Of a DNA stretch of 48,533 nucleotides, positions 41,534 to 48,533 are shown piece by piece. How positions within the stretch are numbered: position 1 is the stretch's first letter; each line of letters opens with the position of its first letter. Source of the stretch: Bacillaceae bacterium OF18-1A (lineage in GTDB: Bacteria; Bacillota; Bacilli; Bacillales; Bacillaceae_G); NCBI GenBank assembly GCA_027694045.1, contig JAQEWB010000015.1, positions 1 through 48,533 of the forward strand, in the 5' to 3' direction. The notes beneath the pieces were generated by a model, which saw nothing but the letters and a program-made list of their open reading frames with translations, was not told where the DNA came from and did not search any database. The position numbers were made by a program, and so were the translations under genes.

Positions 41534-41818
41534 ATGAAATCTACTGGTATTGTTCGTAAAGTTGATGAATTAGGTCGTGTAGTAATTCCAATCGAATTAC
41601 GCCGTACGTTAGGTATTGCAGAAAAGGATGCACTTGAAATCTATGTTGATGACGAAAAGATCATCTTAAAAAAATATAAACCAAACATGACTTGCCAAGT
41701 AACTGGTGAAGTATCTGATGGTAATCTTTCTTTAGCTGAAGGTAAAATCATCTTAAGCAAAGAAGGCGCTGAGCAAATCTTAAACGAACTTCAAGATTAT
41801 ATCCAAACAGCAAAATAA
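41534..41818 (+). CDS. abrB: Transition-state regulator AbrB
   Basis: Represses stationary-phase and sporulation genes during growth. The 94-residue protein has an N-terminal swapped-hairpin DNA-binding domain (about 1-50; GIVRKVDELGRVVIPIELRRTLGI) and a C-terminal oligomerisation half (LSLAEGKIILSKEGAEQIL). Cys56 is in the TCQVTG segment. It is the only protein gene on the plus strand here. AGGAGGAG precedes the ATG, with a promoter, Spo0A boxes and a shared terminator around it. In B. anthracis AbrB also affects toxin genes. Confidence 0.98.
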   Translation: MKSTGIVRKVDELGRVVIPIELRRTLGIAEKDALEIYVDDEKIILKKYKPNMTCQVTGEVSDGNLSLAEGKIILSKEGAEQILNELQDYIQTAK

Positions 41819-41848
41819 GCTTCTCAATTATGAGAAGCTTATTTTTTA
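41815..41848. terminator. Bidirectional terminator shared by abrB and rsmI
   Basis: Perfect stem AATAAGCTTCTCA / TGAGAAGCTTATT flanked by A/T runs serves abrB on the plus strand and rsmI on the minus strand. It includes both stop codons. Confidence 0.92.
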
Positions 41849-42714
41849 TCGACATGATATGTTTGATAGACATCGCGTTTCGACAAATCTCGATCTTTAG
41901 CGACTGCTTTAATCGCCTCTTTTGAATTCATCCCCTTGTCATTTATATAATGCTCGATGTGACTATATACTGACATGGATTCCCACCACTGTTCTTCTGG
42001 TGTTGCCTCTTCTGTTGAACCAGCTACTAAAATACAAAACTCACCACGAACTTCATTTTGTTTCGTCCATTCAATTGCTTCTTCAATTGTTCCACGGATA
42101 AACTCTTCAAACTTTTTCGTTAGCTCACGACATAATACGATTTCCCTATCTCCTAGCACTTCTTGCATCGAGATTAAAGTGTCATCTAAACGATGAGGTG
42201 CTTCATAAAACATCATTGTAGTTTGTACGTAGCGCAACTTCTCTAACTCCACTTTTCTTTCCTTTTTATTTCTTTTTAAAAATCCATAGAAATAAAACTG
42301 CTTTGTTTCAAGACCTGATGCAATTAATGCTGTAAGAGCTGCATTTGCCCCAGGAAGCGGAATTACATGATATTGCTCAGCTACTGCCTCAACAACGATA
42401 TCGTAGCCTGGATCGGAAATACATGGCATACCAGCATCACTAACAAGTGCCACATTCTTTCCTTCCCCTAATTTATCTAATATTTTCTTTCCGCTTACTT
42501 CTTTATTATGCTCATGGTAACTCATGACAGGTGTTTCAATTTCAAAATAATTACAAAGTTTTTTCGTTTGTCTCGTATCTTCCGCAGCAATTAAATCGGC
42601 TTCCTTTAAAATTCGGATTGCACGAAAAGTCATATCTTCTAGATTTCCAATAGGAGTGGGTACTAAATATAAAACTCCCTTTTCATTTTGTTGAAAGCTT
42701 TTTTGTTGCCACAT
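41839..42714 (-). CDS. rsmI: 16S rRNA (C1402) 2'-O-ribose methyltransferase
   Basis: SAM-dependent enzyme that methylates C1402 in the decoding centre. The 291-residue protein has the tetrapyrrole-methylase fold: GVLYLVPTPIGNLEDMTFRAI (about 13-33), LIAAEDTRQTKKL, VALVSDAGMPCISDPGYDIV (about 88-107) and PLPGANAALTALIASGL. The 5' end overlaps yazA by 32 bases. It is the last gene of the trmN6-yazA-rsmI group. Confidence 0.96.
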   Translation of the reverse strand: MWQQKSFQQNEKGVLYLVPTPIGNLEDMTFRAIRILKEADLIAAEDTRQTKKLCNYFEIETPVMSYHEHNKEVSGKKILDKLGEGKNVALVSDAGMPCISDPGYDIVVEAVAEQYHVIPLPGANAALTALIASGLETKQFYFYGFLKRNKKERKVELEKLRYVQTTMMFYEAPHRLDDTLISMQEVLGDREIVLCRELTKKFEEFIRGTIEEAIEWTKQNEVRGEFCILVAGSTEEATPEEQWWESMSVYSHIEHYINDKGMNSKEAIKAVAKDRDLSKRDVYQTYHVDKK

Positions 42715-42973
42715 AGCGTTCTCCTTTTTGCATATATGCTTCTTTTTGTTTTCTCGTTAATTGCTTAAAGTAATACTCCGCCTGCATAGCTGTACGTTTA
42801 TCTTCATGCGTCTCTACATATTTTAAAACGACAGGGAGCCTAGCACGTGTATACTTAGCCCCTTTACCATTATTATGAGTCTGAATCCGCTTTTCTATAT
42901 GATTTGTATATCCTGCATAATAACTTCCATCAGAGCATTCTACCACATAAAAACAATGCTTATTCTTCTCCAT
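42683..42973 (-). CDS. yazA: GIY-YIG domain protein YazA
   Basis: A 96-residue stand-alone GIY-YIG nuclease-fold domain of the UPF0213 type: [37 protein letters not shown] (about 5-41) with the conserved Arg and the TRKQKEAYM end. Function in the cell is unknown. It overlaps trmN6 by 14 bases and rsmI by 32. ATG at 42973 is chosen by family N-terminus; AAGGAG lies unusually far (about 16 bases) upstream, so the true start is less certain. Confidence 0.88.
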   Translation of the reverse strand: MEKNKHCFYVVECSDGSYYAGYTNHIEKRIQTHNNGKGAKYTRARLPVVLKYVETHEDKRTAMQAEYYFKQLTRKQKEAYMQKGERYVATKKLSTK

Positions 42974-43700
42974 ATAAAATTGAGCGAATCTCCTTCGTAT
43001 ATTCATTATTTTCATCATATACAAAAAGTGGTGGCAAGATTTTCAAATCTGCCCTTCCATCTTTAATTCCCTCAATTAATAATGTATTTGCCTCTTTACC
43101 CGCTTTAGGGTAAACAAATTGTACACGTTTCGGTTCAATTTTGTATTTACGCATTAAGGTAACAATGTCGAGTAAACGACCAGGACGATGTACAAATGCT
43201 ACTTTTCCACCTTGTTTTACTAACTGGCTACTTGCAAATACAACATCCTCTAACGTACACATAATTTCATGGCGAGCGATGGCTAAATGCTCATTCATGT
43301 TTTTTTCAGAAGCCTGAGGTGTTTGAAAATAAGGCGGATTACATGTGACAACATCATATTGATGACGTCCAAGTTTCTCCGGCATATCTTTCAAGTCTCC
43401 ATGTATAAGACGAATTCTTTCTTCTAATTTATTGTATTGAACACTTCTTATTCCCATGTCATATAAGCGTTCTTGAATTTCCACGCCTGTTATAGTCCCC
43501 TTTGTTCTTGTACTTAATAGAAGGGGGACAACTGCGTTACCGGTACATAGATCGAGTAAATTACCTTTTTGAATTGGCACCCATGCAAAATCTGCAAGCA
43601 AAACGGCATCTAAAGAGAAATTAAACACCGATGGACTTTGTATAATTTTCATATCTTGCGCTAATAAGTAATCTAAACGTTCATCTTCATATAAATTCAT
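42960..43700 (-). CDS. trmN6: tRNA1(Val) adenine-37 N6-methyltransferase-like protein
   Basis: The 246-residue Rossmann methyltransferase has a SAM motif in [15 protein letters not shown] (about 48-62) and the N6-adenine catalytic NPPYF (about 120-124). It corresponds to B. subtilis YabB. The tRNA target is inferred from the E. coli homologue; rRNA adenine is the alternative. AAGGAG precedes the ATG. First gene of the group ending in rsmI. Confidence 0.9.
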   Translation of the reverse strand: MNLYEDERLDYLLAQDMKIIQSPSVFNFSLDAVLLADFAWVPIQKGNLLDLCTGNAVVPLLLSTRTKGTITGVEIQERLYDMGIRSVQYNKLEERIRLIHGDLKDMPEKLGRHQYDVVTCNPPYFQTPQASEKNMNEHLAIARHEIMCTLEDVVFASSQLVKQGGKVAFVHRPGRLLDIVTLMRKYKIEPKRVQFVYPKAGKEANTLLIEGIKDGRADLKILPPLFVYDENNEYTKEIRSILYGEE

Positions 43701-43787
43701 ACATTACTCCTTTTCTTACCTTTAACCTACCCTATTTCATTTTCTACTAATATAAAATTACATTTCGTTCTATTCTCATGTATAAAA

Positions 43788-43821
43788 AATTACCTTTCCA
43801 ATTATAATTGGAAAGGTAATT

Positions 43822-43822
<1 letters not shown>
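43788..43822 (-). terminator. yabA terminator
   Basis: Fifteen-base stem ATTACCTTTCCAATT with its complement (two-base loop), then TTTTTTAT on the minus strand. It ends at the yabA stop codon. Confidence 0.9.
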
Positions 43823-45019
<1,197 letters not shown>

Positions 45020-45023
<4 letters not shown>

Positions 45024-46003
45024 CCCTCCTGCAACCGCAACACTAACTGTTCGAACACAAGCTGCGCATTTACATTAGCGTTGATTCTATTTTTTGCCTC
45101 TAATATATTAAAGAGAGCTGATACAATGCGCTTCTGAGCATAAGAAAAAGATGCAAACATCTCTTTCTGCTCATGAAAAACAAGACGATCTTCTTCTCCA
45201 AGTTGAACATATAATAAATCCTTATAAATAAGGAGTAACATATCTAAACCTTGTTGTAATTGCTCTTTCTCTCCAAAGTGTTTTCCCCATTTTTCCTGTA
45301 CAAAAAAAATAGAGTCTTTATCTTTTTCGAGTGCTTCACATAATTTTATCACTAAAGTTCGTGCTTGTGCAAACCATTCATCATTACATAAAGCTAAAGC
45401 TTCATCAAAACTATTTGTGAGTTGAGCAGCAAGAGTCGATAGGGGGGATGTAATACCTTCATCCTGCAATCTTTTAATTAAAGATTCCGTAGGTAATGGT
45501 CTAAATGTAACAACCTGACAGCGAGATAAAATTGTATTTAAAATTTGATGACTTTGTTCAGTAAGTAAAATAGCTGTTGTATCACTGCTTGGTTCTTCTA
45601 AAAATTTCAAAAGTGTATTTGCTGCATTGGCAGTCATACGATCTGCGTGCTCAATAATATATACTTTTTTATTTGCTTCTAATCCTGTTTTTGAAAATTC
45701 TTCTTGTAAATCGTGTATTTGCTGCTTCTTAATAGATAATCCATCTGGTTTTACAATATGTAGGTTAGGGTGGTTACCTGAATCAATTCGTTTACAATTC
45801 GTACATACATGACATGGCTCTACTCCATTCATTTGAGAACAGAGGAAACTCTTTGCCATTTGAATTGCTGTCGCAAACTTCCCAGTTCCTTTTCCTCCCT
45901 CTAACAAGTAAGCGTGGGATATACGCTCTTTTGCAATGCTATTCATCAACATTTTTACACCGATGGGCTGTATAGCAGAAAGCTGCTCCCACGTCTTTGT
46001 CAT
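45020..46003 (-). CDS. holB: DNA polymerase III delta' subunit
   Basis: Clamp-loader subunit that opens the sliding clamp with delta and tau/gamma. The 327-residue AAA+ protein has a P-loop-like GGKGTGKFATA (about 36-46), a four-cysteine zinc knuckle (C52, then CHVCTNC about 60-66) and the sensor region LLKFLEEPSSDT (about 130-141). F replaces the T/S after GK, as expected for a non-hydrolysing subunit. It lies 35 bases after tmk; yaaQ and yaaR, which lie between them in B. subtilis, are absent. Confidence 0.95.
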
Positions 46004-46038
46004 AATGCATACCTCACTTATTTCATTCTTTCCTTCTA

Positions 46039-46665
46039 TTATAACAATTTATCTTCTATAATCTGAACAACTTCTTCTATAAGTTTTTCCATCGGCTGGT
46101 CAGCATTTACTAATACAATACGATTTGGGAAACGTTCTACGACTTGTAAATATCCTTCCCGTACACGTTTATGGAAAGAGATATCTTCCATATCTAATCG
46201 ATTTACTTCACGCCCTGCATCTTTCTCAATTCGTGCTAAACCAACCTCTGGTTCAATATCTAAGTAAATTGTTAAACCAGGCATACAATCCTCTGTTGCA
46301 AAACGATTAATTTCAAATACTTTATCCATGCCTAATCCTCTTGCGTACCCTTGATAAGCTAAAGAACTATCGATAAAACGATCACATAACACAAGATAGT
46401 TCTCATGGAGTGCAGGCATAACTTTTTCTACTAAATGTTGTCTACGTGCAGCAGCATACAGAAGCGCCTCTGTACGTGCTTCCATCATCGTATATTCTTG
46501 TTTATGTAGGATTGTCCTAATATCTTCGGAAATCGCAATACCACCTGGTTCTCTCGTTGCCATTACCTTTTGTTCTTTTTGTTCAAAGTATGGTAATAAC
46601 CTTTTAATTAACGTTGTTTTACCCGAACCTTCTGGGCCTTCAATTGTTACAAATAATCCCTTCAT
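46039..46665 (-). CDS. tmk: Thymidylate kinase
   Basis: Phosphorylates dTMP to dTDP. The 208-residue protein has the P-loop [15 protein letters not shown] (about 9-23), the DR(Y/F/H) motif in [20 protein letters not shown] (about 92-111) and a LID region around [12 protein letters not shown]. It begins right after the stop of the upstream decarboxylase gene, so the two are probably co-transcribed. Confidence 0.97.
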   Translation of the reverse strand: MKGLFVTIEGPEGSGKTTLIKRLLPYFEQKEQKVMATREPGGIAISEDIRTILHKQEYTMMEARTEALLYAAARRQHLVEKVMPALHENYLVLCDRFIDSSLAYQGYARGLGMDKVFEINRFATEDCMPGLTIYLDIEPEVGLARIEKDAGREVNRLDMEDISFHKRVREGYLQVVERFPNRIVLVNADQPMEKLIEEVVQIIEDKLL

Positions 46666-46666
46666 T

Positions 46667-48088
46667 CTAAAACCTACCTTCTATATCATACACTTTCATA
46701 TATTTCGTACTACCTTGAAAACGCGCTCCTACCTTCTCTAAGTACATAATTTGCTCTTTATGTTCTGAAGTAATTCTTTCCCCATACATAATCAATGGAA
46801 TTCCAGGTGGATATGGAATTACCATTTCCGCTGCTATCATCCCAGTTGCTTCTTCTATAGACACTTCTTTCATTTCGTATTCTTCTAGTTGTTTATATGT
46901 ATACGGTAAAGGTGAAATTCCTTCTTTATAAGTATAACGAATAGAGTCTCTCTTGTCTTTCACCTCATAATGTTGCAATGCCACTCGAATCATCTCTATG
47001 GCTTCCATATACTCCTCATTTACTTGCAATGGCAAAATAAATAGGACATTATATGGATCTGCCATTTCCGTATATATACCAACCTTTTCAAATACAGCCT
47101 GTAATTCGTATCCTGATAGCTGACATCGAGTTTGTACTGTAACCTTCAATTCGTCTAGCAATGGATATTGCAAAACAGCTATTTGTGGAATAGAATGCAA
47201 TTCTTCTTTAAATCTCCGTAAAAACTGAACGATTTCATCATGGCCCTTTTCTTTTATACCTGCTATTGTAAATCGTGCGATATCAAGAGACGCCATAATT
47301 GGATACGATGGACTACTAGATTGTAGCATACTCAAATAAGTAGAAACTCTTTCTTCATTCACTAAGCCACTATTTATATGTAAATAAGATCCCATTGTCA
47401 TCGCAGGTAATGTTTTATGTGCGGAATGAACTACGATATCTGCACCATAAGCTAACGCTGACTTTGGGAATGGATCACCTAAACAAAAGTGTGCCCCGTG
47501 TGCTTCATCTACTAAGACAGGGATTTTATGTACATGGGCATAAGCAATACTTGCCTCTAGATCCATCCCCATACCATAATAATTCGGATGTGTTAAAATG
47601 AGCGCCTTCGCATTGGGGTATCTTTCAATTGCTTCCTTAATAACCTCATTATGGATTCCCACTGGTACGTTATACGCCTCATCAATCCATGGATCTAGAA
47701 AAACTGGATTCGCCCCAGCTAGTTTTATCCCATTAATAATTGACTTATGACAATTTCTTTGTACGAGAACAATATCATGTTCTCCACAGCAAGACAAAAT
47801 CATTGCTAGATTTCCAACTGTTGAACCATTAATTAAAAAATAACTTTTTTGTGCTCCATATACATCAGTTAATAATTGTTGAGCTTCATCTATACATTCA
47901 AATGGACTATGTAAGTCATCTAATCCCGTTAACTCAGTTACATCAATAGATAATATACCTTTAAACCCTCCATTAGCTTCCTGAGGGAAGTTTAAACCAT
48001 TCTTATGACCTGGAACATGAAAAGATAACGGTCCCCTCTCTTTAAATTCGATTAAAGCCTCATATAAAGGCATACGATTTTGATTCAT
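46667..48088 (-). CDS. Orn/Lys/Arg decarboxylase family protein (YaaO-like)
   Basis: A PLP fold-type I enzyme of 473 residues. The N-terminus has FHVPGHKNG (about 23-31); the cofactor site is around [14 protein letters not shown] (about 80-93), VDEAHGAHF (about 189-197) and the Schiff-base lysine in [16 protein letters not shown] (about 213-228). The C-terminal domain ends with [12 protein letters not shown]. Substrate (lysine, arginine or ornithine) cannot be decided from sequence. Position before tmk equals B. subtilis yaaO. A TATAAT (48127 to 48122) lies 34 bases upstream without a clear -35. Confidence 0.88.
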   Translation of the reverse strand: MNQNRMPLYEALIEFKERGPLSFHVPGHKNGLNFPQEANGGFKGILSIDVTELTGLDDLHSPFECIDEAQQLLTDVYGAQKSYFLINGSTVGNLAMILSCCGEHDIVLVQRNCHKSIINGIKLAGANPVFLDPWIDEAYNVPVGIHNEVIKEAIERYPNAKALILTHPNYYGMGMDLEASIAYAHVHKIPVLVDEAHGAHFCLGDPFPKSALAYGADIVVHSAHKTLPAMTMGSYLHINSGLVNEERVSTYLSMLQSSSPSYPIMASLDIARFTIAGIKEKGHDEIVQFLRRFKEELHSIPQIAVLQYPLLDELKVTVQTRCQLSGYELQAVFEKVGIYTEMADPYNVLFILPLQVNEEYMEAIEMIRVALQHYEVKDKRDSIRYTYKEGISPLPYTYKQLEEYEMKEVSIEEATGMIAAEMVIPYPPGIPLIMYGERITSEHKEQIMYLEKVGARFQGSTKYMKVYDIEGRF

Positions 48089-48130
48089 ATATACCTCTTC
48101 CTTATTATTCGTTCTTTATCTATTATACAG

Positions 48131-48162
48131 AACAAAAAAAATAATAGGCATACGCCTATTTA
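48131..48162 (-). terminator. csfB terminator
   Basis: Seven-base stem AATAGGC / GCCTATT (48154-48160 with 48143-48149, loop of four) followed by T-rich tail on the minus strand, overlapping the csfB stop. Confidence 0.85.
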
Positions 48163-48339
48163 AAAATATGATACTTCTAATTTTCGAAGTTGTTTTAAGT
48201 AATATATATATTTTGGATCATTTGTCTCTGTATTGACCATATCTTTTTCGCATTCATAACATATGAAATTATTATAAACATGTATACCTTCTTCTCTTTT
48301 TGTCTCACAAACAATGCAAATTTCACTTTGTGATTTCAT
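48160..48339 (-). CDS. csfB: Anti-sigma-G factor Gin (CsfB)
   Basis: Small zinc protein that binds and inhibits sigma-G (and in B. subtilis also sigma-E) to keep the sporulation sigma cascade in order. I translated 59 residues: MKSQSEICIVCETKREEGIH, then VYNNFICYECEKDMVNTETN, ending LRKLEVSYF. Two CxxC pairs (C8/C11 and C27/C30), the GIHVYNNFICYEC pattern and position near the origin match CsfB. GGGAGGGAAGG precedes the ATG. In B. subtilis it is driven by sigma-F; I could not identify a convincing sigma-F promoter here. Confidence 0.87.
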   Translation of the reverse strand: MKSQSEICIVCETKREEGIHVYNNFICYECEKDMVNTETNDPKYIYYLKQLRKLEVSYF

Positions 48340-48475
48340 AACCTTCCCTCCCTTATTTTCATACTCCTAGTCCTTAACAATTTACAGAAAAATATACATC
48401 CATCTCTTATATAATATGATTTACTTTTGGGCAACGTGTTTGTATTACCATTACTTCTTTTACATACTGTTTAAC
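48340..48475. other. Intergenic gap between 5S terminator and csfB
   Basis: No coding region seen. It must contain the csfB promoter; a GTATA sequence on the minus strand near 48395 could be a sigma-F -35, but the matching -10 is poor. Confidence 0.4.
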
Positions 48476-48513
48476 AATACAAAAAAACACAAGTCAAAAG
48501 ACTTGTGTTTTTA
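48476..48513 (-). terminator. rRNA operon terminator
   Basis: Stem AACACAAGTC / GACTTGTGTT (loop of four) with A and T runs, directly after the 5S 3' end on the minus strand. Confidence 0.92.
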
Positions 48514-48516
48514 GTT

Positions 48517-48533
48517 GCTTGGCGACGTCCTAC
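48517..48533 (-). rRNA. rrf: 5S rRNA, 3' end (partial)
   Basis: Minus strand GTAGGACGTCGCCAAGC is the conserved 3' end of Bacillus 5S rRNA (closing strand of helix I). It is followed by a terminator. The rest of the gene lies beyond the right edge. Confidence 0.88.

Noticed and set aside
48340..48420. Sigma-F promoter for csfB
   Set aside because: A GTATA -35 can be picked out, but no GGNNANANT-type -10 follows at the right distance, so I did not list it.

Overview
The window reads as core chromosome from a low-GC Firmicute of the Bacillus cereus group (B. cereus / B. thuringiensis / B. anthracis type). The basis is gene content and order, which follow the origin-proximal csfB-to-lysS segment of Bacillus subtilis almost gene for gene, together with protein sequences, spore-specific genes (spoIIE, spoVT, spoVG, yabG, sspF, csfB, fin) and compartment-specific sporulation promoters. 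Every protein gene except abrB lies on the minus strand, so the biological reading direction is from the right edge to the left edge. Species-level placement is inference from memory of the families; no search was run.

Layout in transcription order (right to left). The right edge holds the last bases of a 5S rRNA and its terminator. Then come csfB; a replication, tRNA and nucleotide block (yaaO-like decarboxylase, tmk, holB, ricT, yabA, trmN6, yazA, rsmI); abrB on the opposite strand; metS, tatD, rnmV and rsmA; sporulation-linked yabG, veg and sspF; ispE, purR, ridA and spoVG; glmU, prs, pth, fin and mfd; spoVT with yabM, yabN and rqcP; yabP, yabQ, divIC and yabR; a tRNA-Met/tRNA-Glu pair; spoIIE; tilS, hpt, ftsH, coaX and hslO; cysK; the folate operon pabB-pabA-pabC-folP-folB-folK-yazB-dusB; and lysS. 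At the left edge are tandem promoters and the leader of a second rRNA operon. The window is therefore the unique segment between two rRNA operons pointing the same way.

How the genes work together. pabB/pabA/pabC make p-aminobenzoate, which folP joins to the pterin supplied by folB and folK. prs makes PRPP, used by hpt and sensed by purR. glmU and the flippase-like YabM serve the envelope, and divIC serves division. RsmA, RnmV, RsmI, TrmN6, TilS, DusB and Pth mature or recycle rRNA and tRNA. HolB, YabA and Tmk serve replication. AbrB, SpoVG, RicT, SpoIIE, Fin, CsfB, SpoVT, YabP/YabQ, YabG and SspF cover transition state, entry into sporulation, forespore and mother-cell programmes and the spore itself. 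Promoter sequences that fit Spo0A/sigma-A, sigma-H, sigma-G, sigma-F/G and sigma-K can be seen directly upstream of several of these genes.

No prophage, transposase, CRISPR array, toxin or defence system is visible, and I found no clearly new biological system. The least explained element is a small dispersed repeat with four copies (near 299, 15202, 32699 and 41079); two copies supply the stop codons of spoIIE and purR. Also worth attention are several genes missing relative to the B. subtilis order (including the cyclic-di-AMP receptor gene darA between tmk and holB), and a long arginine/glycine-rich tail on the S1-domain protein YabR.
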